A DNA stretch of 64,000 nucleotides from UBA6168 sp039819485 (GTDB lineage: Bacteria; Bacteroidota; Bacteroidia; Chitinophagales; Saprospiraceae), in NCBI GenBank assembly GCA_039819485.1, contig JBCBRY010000005.1, forward strand, positions 88,317 through 152,316, read 5' to 3'. Below are positions 25,353 through 33,979 of this stretch, one piece after another. The notes under the pieces are model-generated. The model was not told where the DNA came from and did no database searches. It saw only the letters and a program-made list of their open reading frames with translations. Made by a program: the position numbers and the translations under genes. Position 1 is the first letter of the stretch. The number at the start of each line of letters is the position of its first letter.

Positions 25353-26945
25353 TTACCCTTTCTTGCCCCTGTACGTCCTTTTGCCCGATTTCTTTTTAGG
25401 TTTGTCAAACCGGTCACTTTTGATGACGAATCCTTTTTTGCCCGAACTGGGTTTTTGGAAAATGGAATTCCATTTTGTCCCATCTTCCCTGGTATTTTTT
25501 TCTGAAGCGTTTTGGTCGGACGTGTTTTTTACAGTTGGTTTTTTTGATCTGTTTTCCAGCGACCCGTTCCGGGTTGGTTTTTTCCTTTGGTTGGGCCTGC
25601 GGCGACTGTTGCGGGAAGCGCTGACTGTTTCGGCCTTTTCCTCTTCCTCGTGGCGGCCACTGTTGTTTTTTGGTTGGTTTCTATTGCTTCTTCTTTCAGC
25701 ATGGTTGGGTTTGTCATTTCTTCCCGACCGTTCTTTTCTTGCGTTGTTGTTCTGTCTTCCGTTTCTTGGGGGCCGTTCTTGTTTTGGTGCTGGTTCAGGT
25801 GGGTTATTGGGATCGTAATGGAAAGGGTGGTCGCTATCCATTGGCACGACCTTCCGAATCAGTTTTTGGATGTCTTTGAGGTAGGGCAGTTCTTCCACAT
25901 CGCAGAAAGAGAGTGCGATGCCGCTCAGCCCGGCTCGCCCCGTCCGTCCGATGCGGTGCACATAAGTTTCAGGAATATTGGGCAAGTCAAAGTTAATGAC
26001 GTGGGAAAGCTCCTCCACATCGATGCCCCTGGCGGCAATATCGGTCGCTACCAATACCCTGATTTGTCCATCCTTGAAGTTGCCCAGTGCTTTTTGCCGG
26101 GCAGTTTGGGATTTATTGCCGTGAATGGCCATCGCAGATATACCTTTTCGGTCGAGGTCTCTTGCGACCCGGTTGGCGCCGTGCTTGGTACGGGTAAAAA
26201 CGAGGGCAGAAACTATTTCTTCGTTATTCAATAACTCGATCAGGAGTTTTTTCTTGTTTCTCTTTTCCACGAAGAAAACTGTTTGGTGCACCTTCTCTGC
26301 GGTGGAAGAAACCGGCGTCACCGATACCCTGATCGGCTCGATCAGTATGTCGTGTGCGAGCTTGGCAATTTCCTTTGGCATGGTAGCCGAGAAGAACAAG
26401 GTCTGCCGTTTTTCCGGCAATGCTTTGATGACCCTGCGCACGTCGTGGATGAAGCCCATATCAAGCATGCGGTCCGCTTCGTCCAAAACGAAGATTTCCA
26501 CGTCGGCCAGAGAAATGATGCCCTGGTTCATCAGGTCGAGCAGGCGGCCCGGTGTGGCCACCAGCACATCGATGCCTTTTTTTAGGCGGCTTTCCTGGGG
26601 CTTTTGCGATACGCCCCCAAAGATGACGGTCCCCCGCACCTTGACGTGGCGGCTGTATGCCTTAAAGCTATCGCCAATCTGAATGGCGAGTTCGCGCGTT
26701 GGTGTCAATACCAGCGTTTTTATTTTTCGGTGCCCGTTGGGCGACAGTTTGTCGAGCAGGTTTTGTAATACGGGGATGGCGAACGCTGCCGTTTTTCCCG
26801 TACCGGTTTGGGCGCAGCCCAGTACATCTTTACCTTCCAAAGCATGGGGAATGGCTTGTTGTTGGATCGGAGTCGGTGTTTTATATCCCTCTTCAGCGAG
26901 CGCTTTTTGGATCGGTTCGATGAGATTCAAATCTTTAAAAGTCAT
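25353..26945 (-). CDS. DEAD-box ATP-dependent RNA helicase
   Basis: Start at ATG 26945 (530 residues). Extending to 27005 would add 20 unlikely residues and overlap a promoter. All core motifs are present: the Q motif (MTFKDLNLIEPIQKAL ... TPIQQQAIP), AQTGTGKT (45-52), PTRELAIQ, DEADRMLDMGF, SAT, and HRIGRTGRAG. The RhlE-like core is followed by a long, basic, low-complexity tail (from about residue 375) rich in Arg, Asn, Lys and Pro that likely binds RNA. Such helicases remodel rRNA or mRNA, often in cold adaptation or ribosome assembly. Its 3' end meets the inverted repeat at 25267-25340. Confidence 0.92.
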   Translation of the reverse strand: MTFKDLNLIEPIQKALAEEGYKTPTPIQQQAIPHALEGKDVLGCAQTGTGKTAAFAIPVLQNLLDKLSPNGHRKIKTLVLTPTRELAIQIGDSFKAYSRHVKVRGTVIFGGVSQKPQESRLKKGIDVLVATPGRLLDLMNQGIISLADVEIFVLDEADRMLDMGFIHDVRRVIKALPEKRQTLFFSATMPKEIAKLAHDILIEPIRVSVTPVSSTAEKVHQTVFFVEKRNKKKLLIELLNNEEIVSALVFTRTKHGANRVARDLDRKGISAMAIHGNKSQTARQKALGNFKDGQIRVLVATDIAARGIDVEELSHVINFDLPNIPETYVHRIGRTGRAGLSGIALSFCDVEELPYLKDIQKLIRKVVPMDSDHPFHYDPNNPPEPAPKQERPPRNGRQNNNARKERSGRNDKPNHAERRSNRNQPKNNSGRHEEEEKAETVSASRNSRRRPNQRKKPTRNGSLENRSKKPTVKNTSDQNASEKNTREDGTKWNSIFQKPSSGKKGFVIKSDRFDKPKKKSGKRTYRGKKG

Positions 26946-26978
26946 GTTGTCGTTATTTCTATACCCTCCACAGCAACC

Positions 26979-27008
26979 TTGCGAACGGTCATTGGATTTA
27001 TACATTTG
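26979..27008 (+). promoter_or_regulatory. Promoter of the 2-hydroxyacid dehydrogenase gene
   Basis: TTG (26979-26981), 19 bases, TACATTTG (27001-27008): an exact match to the Bacteroidota TTG-N19-TAnnTTTG consensus. It implies a leader of about 95 bases containing the perfect palindrome GTTGGTCG-T-CGACCAAC. Confidence 0.65.
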
Positions 27009-27113
27009 CGCTGCAAAGGTCTGGTTTTTTGACTAAAAACGTATTTCTTGCTGTTTGCTATTGCTGGTTGGTCGTCGACCAACTGGCAATGGCCCAACGG
27101 CCAACAGCCAATT

Positions 27114-28043
27114 ATGTCCATCCTCATTATCTGTAACGAACCCTATGCTTCCAACTGGTCAAGGGCATTGAAAGAGAAACTTCCATCGGTCGAAGTCGAA
27201 ATCTATCCCGGCGTCGGTGATTATAGCAAGGTGGAAATGGCCATCGTATGGAAGGCACCAGCCGGACTGTTTTCGGAATTTTCCAACCTAAAAATAGTAC
27301 AGTCATTGGGGGCCGGTGTAAAGCATGTTTTTGACGGGCAACACCTGGATGAAAAAGTTAAGGTCACCAGGATTGTCGACCCGCAGTTATCAGAAGATAT
27401 GTGGGAATATGTTTTGATGCTTTCGCTCAATCACCTGAGGAACACCCGTATTTTTTTTCAAAAACAATTAAAAAAAGAATGGCAGGAACTGCGCTATAAA
27501 AATATTAAAGACACGACGGTGTCCATTTTGGGTTTAGGAAAAATAGGTAGCCACGTCGCAGTGAAAATGGCAGGTATCGGCTTTAATGTGCAGGGCTGGT
27601 CCGGTTCAGAAAAAAGCATTCTTGGGGTTAAAAGTTTTTTCGGAAAAAATGGATTGGAAGAATTATTAAATACGACAGATATCCTGGTCAATATTTTACC
27701 GCTTACCGCAGAAACGACAAACCTGTTAAATAAAGACAATTTATTAAAATTAAAAAAAGGTGCGTATTTGATAAATGTTGGCAGAGGGCCACATTTGGTT
27801 GATGAGGATTTAATTGAACTGCTTGACGCTGCCTATTTGTCGGGTGCTGCACTGGATGTTTTTCATGAAGAACCGTTGCCAGAAAAACATCCTTTTTGGG
27901 CACATCCAAAAATTACGGTGATGCCGCACGTGGCAGGCATGACAAATATAAAGACGGCAGTTTCACAAGTTGTTGAAAATTATCAGCGCATGAAAAAAGG
28001 AAAGCAATTAATCAATATAGTTTCGCAAGAGCGGAAATATTGA
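27114..28043 (+). CDS. D-2-hydroxyacid dehydrogenase (GhrA-like)
   Basis: Start at ATG 27114 (309 residues). The 22 codons before it translate a palindromic spacer. The NAD-binding domain has GLGKIG at 140-145. NVGRGPHLVDEDLIELL and GAALDVFHEEPLPEKHPFW carry the usual Arg, Asp/Glu region, and MPHVAGMT holds the catalytic histidine. The short N-terminal domain and VQSLGAGVKH resemble glyoxylate/hydroxypyruvate reductase A. It probably reduces a small 2-oxoacid with NAD(P)H in the cytoplasm. Copy D of the palindromic element lies about 50 bases downstream. Confidence 0.87.
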   Translation: MSILIICNEPYASNWSRALKEKLPSVEVEIYPGVGDYSKVEMAIVWKAPAGLFSEFSNLKIVQSLGAGVKHVFDGQHLDEKVKVTRIVDPQLSEDMWEYVLMLSLNHLRNTRIFFQKQLKKEWQELRYKNIKDTTVSILGLGKIGSHVAVKMAGIGFNVQGWSGSEKSILGVKSFFGKNGLEELLNTTDILVNILPLTAETTNLLNKDNLLKLKKGAYLINVGRGPHLVDEDLIELLDAAYLSGAALDVFHEEPLPEKHPFWAHPKITVMPHVAGMTNIKTAVSQVVENYQRMKKGKQLINIVSQERKY

Positions 28044-28093
28044 TTTGGTAGGCTGCTTGCATATTTTTACTAATAATTTAAATTCAATGAATA

Positions 28094-28219
28094 AACAGGT
28101 GGTCAAAAAAAATGTCACTTTTCCTTTGCCTGAAAAAGAGTTTTGAGACTTGGAAATCAAACATTTGCCAAAATAAAAATGTCATTTTTAGCGCTCTTTA
28201 TTTTTGTCCAAGCACTTAG
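28094..28219 (+). repeat. Palindromic interspersed element, copy D
   Basis: Closest in sequence to copy B: AAAAAAATGTCACTTTTCC, TTTGCCTGAAAAAGAGTTTT, CAAACATTTGCCAAAATAAA, ATGTCATTTTTAGCGCTC, ending TCCAAGCACTT. It lies between the dehydrogenase gene and a T9SS cargo gene. Confidence 0.75.
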
Positions 28220-28256
28220 TTGGCTAAATTCGTCTAATTAAATTATTGATAAAATT

Positions 28257-29183
28257 ATGATGAATCGATTAATTATTGCTGCTTTTTTAATGCTCATATT
28301 TTCCAGTTCCATTTATTCACAAGAGTGGGCGCCAATAGGGGCAAAGTGGTATTATACTTATGTTCCGGAATATGTGCTTGGGCTGGACCCCAGGGTAGAA
28401 ACAGTCGAAGTGGTTGGTGATACGACCGTGTTGGGGAAACCATGTCGGGTGCTAAAGGCTAATGTCGGGCTAAACCTTGGGCTAATCTGTGATGGTTCGC
28501 GGTTTATGTACAATGAAAATGACAGCGTTTTTTATTATGATGCGGTAGAAAATAAATTCAATTTACTATATGTTTTTAATGCTTCGATCGGTCAAAGCTG
28601 GAGCGTGCCTTTATGCTACAATCAGGATTTTGGATATGGCGCATCATTAGGGGTAACAGTTGAGGATAAATATATTACCACTTTTGACTCAACAGAAGTC
28701 ATGACTTACAAAGTAAACTGGAGTTTTTATTTTAATCCCACTCCTTACGATACGATCATTTATGAAAATATTGGAAGTGCAGCCAGCATGTACATGATGG
28801 GTGTTTCAGCAACCGTACACAGTGGCATCAGAGGTCTGCGTTGTTACGAGTCACCCGAAACAGGATTGATTAATTTTTTAGGAGAGCCTTGTGATCAGAT
28901 TGTTTCGGCCCAAGAGGAATTAAGTGAAAATTCAATAATAGAAATTTACCCTGTTCCTGTCAGTGATTTATTAAAATATAAAATCAAGGACAGTTCTTTG
29001 AACGGAAAAAACATGGTCCGGATATTTAATGCCACCGGACATTTAATTTTTGAAAGAGAAAATATTATAACTGGTGCGGAGCAGGTTCTTTCAGTTTCAG
29101 GTTTGCCGGTTGGAGTTTATTTGTTGCAATTTGTAAATGGTGAAAAAATAATTACAACAAAGCGGTTTGTTGTAGCGAGGTAA
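28257..29183 (+). CDS. T9SS type A sorting-domain protein
   Basis: Secreted protein of 308 residues: signal peptide to about residue 21 (SSIYSQ), then a body of beta-strands opening with EWAPIGAKWYYTY, a phrase shared by many secreted Bacteroidota proteins of unknown role. There are two cysteines near 60-80 and two near 200. A type A sorting domain ends it (IYPVPVSDLLKYKI, VRIFNATGHLIFERE, LPVGVYLLQFVNG, TTKRFVVAR). Likely released or surface-bound through type IX secretion. Substrate or partner unknown. Confidence 0.85.
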   Translation: MMNRLIIAAFLMLIFSSSIYSQEWAPIGAKWYYTYVPEYVLGLDPRVETVEVVGDTTVLGKPCRVLKANVGLNLGLICDGSRFMYNENDSVFYYDAVENKFNLLYVFNASIGQSWSVPLCYNQDFGYGASLGVTVEDKYITTFDSTEVMTYKVNWSFYFNPTPYDTIIYENIGSAASMYMMGVSATVHSGIRGLRCYESPETGLINFLGEPCDQIVSAQEELSENSIIEIYPVPVSDLLKYKIKDSSLNGKNMVRIFNATGHLIFERENIITGAEQVLSVSGLPVGVYLLQFVNGEKIITTKRFVVAR

Positions 29184-29250
29184 TTTTGTTTGGTATAAAT
29201 ATATGAATAAGTACTTTGGCTGCTGATTTTTCATTCAAACCATTTATTCG

Positions 29251-30093
29251 ATGCTATTAAAGCTACTTAAAAAAGGAACCAGTATTGCCACGGGGTTTTA
29301 TTTGCTTGTGCCGGCAGCTATCTTGGGCTTTCTTTTTTATCTGTCCATCAATCAAGATAACCGATATAAAAACAGTGGGAAAAAAGTACTGGGCACGGTC
29401 ACTGAAATCAATTATGAAGACAGAAGGGCGCGGCCAGTTATTCAGTTCCATACATCTGACGGAAAATCCTATACCCATGATCCCGGGGCAATTGCTTTTC
29501 AGGCATTCGACAAAGGAGGCCAAGTGGAATTGTACTACATGGAGAATAACCCCAGTGACGCCTATCTGGTAAAAAACAATGAGAGAAAATTGGCCAATAT
29601 CGCCCTCGGAGGAATTGCGCTCGTGCTTTTACTGACTTCACTCGGTTATTTTTTCGGGGCCAACGGAAAAAGGCAGAGAGCCATTACGGCTGGTGGTCTG
29701 GCATTGTTCCTTTCCTATCTGGCCTTTTTTGTTTATCAGGAGCATCGTGATTTTGCAAAAGATGCCATCAAGGCAACCGGAACCATTGTGGAGAAGCATG
29801 CGGAAAAATGTAACGATGTCGAAAATAATGGAGAAGGAAAAGTTATTCTAAATGATTGCTTTGCCTACACAGTTGAATATGTGGCCCTGAACAATGAAAA
29901 AATGACGTGGCGTTCAGACCGTGAATGGAAGGAGAGGGCCATTGGGGATGAATTGAAAATCCTTTACCGGAAAGATGATCCTGCCAATGTCCGCTTCGAT
30001 GTATTTTGGGATGGGTACGGATCGGCATTGATATTTGGGCTGCTGGGACTGACCTGCTGGGTTTGGCTTTTACGGATTCTGCTTAGAAGATGA
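29251..30093 (+). CDS. DUF3592-type membrane protein
   Basis: This 280-residue protein has four hydrophobic segments (about 14-34, 117-135, 145-163 and 250-275). It also holds two copies of an extracytoplasmic beta module of the DUF3592 type: GKKVLGTVTEINYEDRRARP ... VELYYMENNPSDAYL and IKATGTIVEKH ... LKILYRKDDPANVRF. The pattern '(K/G)xxGTIxx...VxYxxxNPxxxxx' repeats in both. DUF3592 proteins have no settled function. It lies upstream of the YqiJ/flotillin genes but is separated from them by about 470 bases with a terminator-like hairpin, so it is probably a separate unit. Confidence 0.75.
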   Translation: MLLKLLKKGTSIATGFYLLVPAAILGFLFYLSINQDNRYKNSGKKVLGTVTEINYEDRRARPVIQFHTSDGKSYTHDPGAIAFQAFDKGGQVELYYMENNPSDAYLVKNNERKLANIALGGIALVLLLTSLGYFFGANGKRQRAITAGGLALFLSYLAFFVYQEHRDFAKDAIKATGTIVEKHAEKCNDVENNGEGKVILNDCFAYTVEYVALNNEKMTWRSDREWKERAIGDELKILYRKDDPANVRFDVFWDGYGSALIFGLLGLTCWVWLLRILLRR

Positions 30094-30129
30094 GTATTGA
30101 TGGATGTGCTAAAATGACCGAACAAAAAA

Positions 30130-30162
30130 CACGGAGACACAGTGAATCTCTGTGTCTCCGTG
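30130..30162. terminator. 13-bp perfect hairpin after the DUF3592 gene
   Basis: CACGGAGACACAG / CTGTGTCTCCGTG with a 7-base loop, 37 bases after the stop. No U-tract follows on the plus strand. The arms are of the 'cacggagacacag' word family. Confidence 0.55.
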
Positions 30163-30225
30163 ATGAAATATTAATGTGTTTCTCCTTTCAAACCTGCCTT
30201 CTGACATAACTTCCTTTTGCGTTAA

Positions 30226-30250
30226 AAAATGTTAAATCCCTTAACATTTT
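30226..30250. promoter_or_regulatory. Perfect palindrome upstream of the flotillin cassette, candidate operator
   Basis: AAAATGTTAA-ATCCC-TTAACATTTT: two perfect 10-bp arms around 5 bases, A+T-rich and too weak to be a terminator, which suits a dimeric regulator. The rest of the 470-bp gap holds the inverted pair GTGAGTCG (30476) / CGACTCAC (30527) and the direct repeat ACTTGCCTACTCT (30513 and 30537) just before the YqiJ-like gene. No gene is seen in it. Confidence 0.45.
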
Positions 30251-30561
30251 GTCGAAATTTCATCGTCTTTGACCGAGAAAACAGGCATTTCGTCTCAAAA
30301 ATGTGCAAGTTTGAATCATCAAAGAACCACACAACACAAATCAAAATATCAGATTGGTAAATTACTTTTAATTGAACGTTCTCTTTTTTAAAACAACCTC
30401 CTACTGCAATGCGTAGAAGGAAATAAGTTAATGTTTTAAAAATTGATAATCAATGTTTTAAATGAAAGCAACTACGTGAGTCGAACCTCCTTCATCATTG
30501 GGGAAAGTGCATACTTGCCTACTCTGCGACTCACCCACTTGCCTACTCTAAACAAAACATC

Positions 30562-31215
30562 ATGCAAGATCTGCTGCAAGCTGCATTAAGTCCATATAAC
30601 ATAGTGTATACATTGTTGCTGGGCATCGTTCTTTTCTATTGGCTCGGTATCATCATAGGAGCTCTGGACATCAGTGCTTTTGACATAGACGTCGATGTGG
30701 ATATGGATATGGATGTGGACGTCGATGCAGATGTGGATGCCGGAGCAGGGGGCAGCGGTGCAGGTTGGTTCGCCGGAGCGCTCCACTTTTTCAATTTTGG
30801 CAAATTGCCCTTCATGATCATCATGAGCTTTGTGATCTTTTTTGCCTGGGCCATTTCAGTTTTGGGGCACCACTACTTTGGGCACGGATCATTGCTTTTT
30901 TCACTGGGTCTGATCTTCCCGAACCTGGCGGTCTGCCTGCTTCTGACAAAAATAATTACTACGCCGCTGGTACCAATATTCGGGAATTTAGATGGAGGCG
31001 AAAAAGCAGTTGATTACATCGGTGAAACCTGCCAGCTGACGCTTCCCGCCAATCCTACGAAAATGGGACAAGCGCAAGTGGCCACTAAAAACAGTACCCT
31101 TTTGATAAACGTAAAAGTTTCAGAACAAAAACCCGAAGCGCTGTACAAAGGCGATAAAGCGCTCATCGTTGGGCAAGACAGAGAGAAGGGGATTTTTATT
31201 ATCGAAAAATATTAA
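30562..31215 (+). CDS. YqiJ-like membrane protein with OB-fold (flotillin partner)
   Basis: The 217-residue protein has transmembrane helices at about 15-34, 83-101 and 109-130, and a C-terminal OB-like beta domain (about 150-217: VDYIGETCQLTL, LYKGDKALIVGQDREKG). This is the YqiJ/NfeD-like layout of proteins that pair with flotillins. Between the first two helices lies an extreme acidic tract of alternating Asp-Val and Asp-Met (about 40-59) followed by a Gly-rich linker, which could bind divalent cations. The flotillin gene starts 142 bases downstream, and this pairing is known from yqiJ-yqiK of E. coli. Probably a membrane-domain scaffold component. Confidence 0.8.
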   Translation: MQDLLQAALSPYNIVYTLLLGIVLFYWLGIIIGALDISAFDIDVDVDMDMDVDVDADVDAGAGGSGAGWFAGALHFFNFGKLPFMIIMSFVIFFAWAISVLGHHYFGHGSLLFSLGLIFPNLAVCLLLTKIITTPLVPIFGNLDGGEKAVDYIGETCQLTLPANPTKMGQAQVATKNSTLLINVKVSEQKPEALYKGDKALIVGQDREKGIFIIEKY

Positions 31216-31357
31216 ACAGTTCTACCTCATTGATTACCCACCTCAGTGGAAATAATAGGTATGAATGAAATAAAAGCCAACGGCCAAAAGCTAATTGCTT
31301 ATTGCTAAAAGCCAACAGCCCAAAGCACATCTCTAAACAACTTAAAAACTGAAAATC

Positions 31358-33463
31358 ATGCTTGAAAACATTGGAATTTTTTTATTAGTATTTATTGTAC
31401 TTATGGCTTTTGGCTTTTTGGCCATGCTGTTTTCATGGTACAAGAAAGTCCCTCAGGGACAAGCACTGGTCCGTACTGGTAGTGGAGGAACGAAAGTCGT
31501 ATTCGACAAAGGCATGTTCGTCATCCCCGTCCTTCATATGGTGGAAAAAATGGACCTGTCTGTAAAAACCATTGAAATTGCAAGACTGAGCAAGGATGGC
31601 CTGATCTGTAAAGACAATATCCGCGCAGATATCAAAGTCGTATTTTTCGTCAGGGTCAACAAAGAAGTACAGGACATCACCAATGTCGCACAGACAATTG
31701 GTACCGCCCGTGCCTCGGCCGTAGAAACACTGACCAACCTTTTTGAAGCGAAATTTTCAGAAGCATTGAAAACCGTCGGTAAGCGGTTTGACTTCATTGA
31801 CTTGTACGATTCTCGTGAAAAATTCAAGCACGAAATCCTTACAACCATCGGTTCCGACCTCAACGGCTATGCACTCGACGACTGTGCTATCGATTATCTC
31901 GAACAAACTCCGTTAGAGTATTTAAGCGAAAATAACATTCTGGACGCGGAGGGGATCAAGAAGATCACCGACCTCACGGCCCAGCAAAAAGTGAAGGCCA
32001 ACTTTATCCGTCGTGAAGAGGAGAAGACCATCAAGGAACAAGACGTGGAAGCACGGGAAGCGATACTTGAATACGAGCGCCAATTGGCTGAAAAAGAGGA
32101 GCGCCAGAAAAGGGAGATCGCCAACATCAAGGCTCGTGAAGAAGCCGAGATCGCTAAAATAAATGAGGAAGAAAGACTACGTGCCGAAGTCGTCCGTATC
32201 CGTACCGACGAAGAATTGGCCATCGCTGAGGAAAATAAATTACGTCAGGTGATCGTCGCTGCCAAGAACAAGGAGCGCACCGAAGCAGTCGAAAACGAAA
32301 GGTTGGAGAAAGAGCGCTTGCTCGAAGCAACGGAAAAAGAGAAGATCGTTACCCTCGCAGAGATAGCCAAGGAGAAAGCCATCGAACTGGAGCGCAAGAA
32401 CATCCAGGACGTGATCAAAGAGCGTATCATGGTAGAGAAGAAGGTGGTCGAGGAAGAGGAAAGAATCAAGGATACCAAAGAACTGGCAACCGCCGAACGT
32501 GCCCGCCAGGTGGCAGTGATCAAAGCAGAGGAAATCGGTCAGGCGACCATTATTGAAAAAGAAAAAGTAGCGGAAGCAGAAAAGCTTGCTGCCAAAATCA
32601 ATGCGGAGAAACTCTTGATCGATGCCGAAGCTACCATGAATGCGGCAACCAAAGAAGCCGAAGCAAGGAAAATCCACGCCGAAGCCAAAGCCGCCGAAGA
32701 AGCTACCTTGGGGCTCTCCGAAGCCCAGGTGATCGAAGCCAAGGCCAAGGCCAAAGAATACGAAGGCAGCATGGAAGCCATCGTCATTGAGAAGCAGGCA
32801 CTGGCCGAAGCCAAAGGAATTTCTGCCCTGGCCGATGCCCAGAAGAAACGCGGATTGATGGAGGCAGAAGTCTCCAAGGAAAAAGGATCCGTGGATGCCC
32901 AGGTCCTCGAACAACTGGCCATCGCAGAAGCGAAAGGTGTTGAAGAAAAAGCACTTGCCATGCAGAAATTGAACGATGCAGGCAAAGAACACGAAGAGTT
33001 TAAGCTGAAACTGGAAAAAGAGAAAGCCATCGAACTGGCGCAGATCAACGTCCAGAAAGACATTGCCGAAGCGCAGGCCAGCGTCCTTGGTGAAGCCTTC
33101 AAAACCGCCAACATCGACATCGTCGGTGGCGACATGGCTTTCGTCGACAACATCATGAACCAGATCAACCGCGGTAAGGGAATCGACAAACTGATGAACA
33201 GCAGCACGCACCTCACCGACGCAAAACACGCCCTCTTAGGAAACGGTAATGGCAACGGTGGGGGGCTGCTGACCCAGGTGGCTCGCCTCATCGGCAAGTC
33301 CGGTCTCAGCCTCTCCGATGTAAAGGACATGACCATGGCCGCCTTGCTCATCAAATTGCACGACAGTGCCGATGGCAAGGACGAGAAAGGTTTCCTTAAC
33401 AACCTCATAGAGCAGGTTGCAGATATGGGGATCGGTGGGTTGAAGGTGAAAGGGCTGCTTTAG
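31358..33463 (+). CDS. Flotillin family protein (YqiK-like)
   Basis: This 701-residue protein starts with a transmembrane helix (about 5-26). An SPFH/Band 7 domain follows (about 30-205: VPQGQALVRTGSGGTKV, IRADIKVVFFVRVNKE, YALDDCAIDYLEQTPLEYL). A very long Glu/Ala/Lys-rich coiled coil comes next (about 205-570) with repeated EAKAxAEE segments, and then a helical C-terminal part with a Gly-rich turn (GNGNGNGGG). Flotillins oligomerise at the inner membrane into lipid-ordered cages. It lies between a YqiJ-like gene and the giant ATPase gene. A minus-strand ORF opposite the coiled coil is a codon-bias shadow. Confidence 0.9.
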   Translation: MLENIGIFLLVFIVLMAFGFLAMLFSWYKKVPQGQALVRTGSGGTKVVFDKGMFVIPVLHMVEKMDLSVKTIEIARLSKDGLICKDNIRADIKVVFFVRVNKEVQDITNVAQTIGTARASAVETLTNLFEAKFSEALKTVGKRFDFIDLYDSREKFKHEILTTIGSDLNGYALDDCAIDYLEQTPLEYLSENNILDAEGIKKITDLTAQQKVKANFIRREEEKTIKEQDVEAREAILEYERQLAEKEERQKREIANIKAREEAEIAKINEEERLRAEVVRIRTDEELAIAEENKLRQVIVAAKNKERTEAVENERLEKERLLEATEKEKIVTLAEIAKEKAIELERKNIQDVIKERIMVEKKVVEEEERIKDTKELATAERARQVAVIKAEEIGQATIIEKEKVAEAEKLAAKINAEKLLIDAEATMNAATKEAEARKIHAEAKAAEEATLGLSEAQVIEAKAKAKEYEGSMEAIVIEKQALAEAKGISALADAQKKRGLMEAEVSKEKGSVDAQVLEQLAIAEAKGVEEKALAMQKLNDAGKEHEEFKLKLEKEKAIELAQINVQKDIAEAQASVLGEAFKTANIDIVGGDMAFVDNIMNQINRGKGIDKLMNSSTHLTDAKHALLGNGNGNGGGLLTQVARLIGKSGLSLSDVKDMTMAALLIKLHDSADGKDEKGFLNNLIEQVADMGIGGLKVKGLL

Positions 33464-33484
33464 AAATTTTGAGTTTTTCTTTGA

Positions 33485-33563
33485 GAGCCGACGTTATGAA
33501 CGTTGGACTTTTAACCAGGTAATTAATTTTTGCCATTTGTCTCGACGTTCAATACGTCGGCTC
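33485..33563. repeat. Two inverted REP-like palindromes
   Basis: GAGCCGACGTTATGAACGTT (33485-33506) and, in opposite orientation, CTCGACGTTCAATACGTCGG (33541-33563). Each is a small hairpin of the type CCGACGTT-(3-4 nt)-AACGTCGG, and the two face each other as REP pairs (REPIN-like) do. The second overlaps the 3' end of the truncated transposase ORF. Confidence 0.65.
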
Positions 33564-33738
33564 CATGATCAGGGTTGATTTTAAAGCCAATTAAATTAAA
33601 CGGTTTAATTTTCTGACAATTAGCCATGACATCGATTAAAATATTACAGAAAATATCTTCTTGAAAATGAATGGAACGGCCTTGCGTATCGGTAGTTATT
33701 AAATAGGCCGCCTTCTTGATGTGGATGCGCTTTGACAT
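33523..33738 (-). pseudogene. Truncated REP-associated tyrosine transposase (RAYT)
   Basis: A 71-residue ORF whose first 55 residues resemble the N-terminal part of Y1_Tnp/RAYT proteins: start MSKRIHIKKAAYLIT, then TDTQGRSIHFQEDIF and IGFKINPDH, where complete enzymes read 'xMPNHxHLL' (the HUH metal motif). Immediately after the first His the frame runs into the REP palindrome (GADVLNVET), so the second HUH histidine and the catalytic tyrosine region are lost. Complete RAYTs are about 150-200 residues. REP-like palindromes flank it on both sides. The family call rests on motif memory and short length, hence moderate confidence. Confidence 0.55.
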
Positions 33739-33831
33739 AGTTTTCTCGGAATGTTTTTGAATGACTAAATGAAGTCGTTTTGAAAAGAAAAATGAAATTG
33801 CTTTTTAAGGTTCAGGTTCTGTCATGAGTCT

Positions 33832-33918
33832 CCGAGGTTCATAACCTCGGCTTTCGGATATCCGCCAAAAAGTCGGAACCCCGCGCCAAGCAACGAGAAC
33901 CGAAGTTATGAACGTCGG
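33832..33918. repeat. REP-like palindromes upstream of the giant ATPase gene
   Basis: CCGAGGTTCATAACCTCGG (33832-33850, perfect 8-bp arms) and CCGAAGTTATGAACGTCGG (33900-33918, one mismatch). A CGGATATCCG palindrome lies between them. They share the loop word 'TATGAACGT' with the REP pair at 33485-33563. Confidence 0.6.
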
Positions 33919-33979
33919 CCCCCCTACGACGCTGTGAAAAACCAGGCCCCAAAAAACCAAGCCTAACGATTATCCAAGC

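Noticed and set aside
25587..26234. Plus-strand ORF opposite the DEAD-box helicase gene
   Set aside because: A shadow of the helicase. It has low-complexity hydrophobic composition and no start context.
30470..30545. tRNA-like motif (GTCGAACCTCC) and inverted GTGAGTCG/CGACTCAC
   Set aside because: No acceptor stem, anticodon arm or correct spacing could be built on either strand. It is better seen as an inverted repeat near the YqiJ-like gene.
32240..33229. Long minus-strand ORF opposite the flotillin gene
   Set aside because: The plus-strand flotillin is clear. The repetitive Glu/Ala/Lys coiled coil keeps the opposite frame open and gives a Phe/Gly/Leu-rich nonsense protein.
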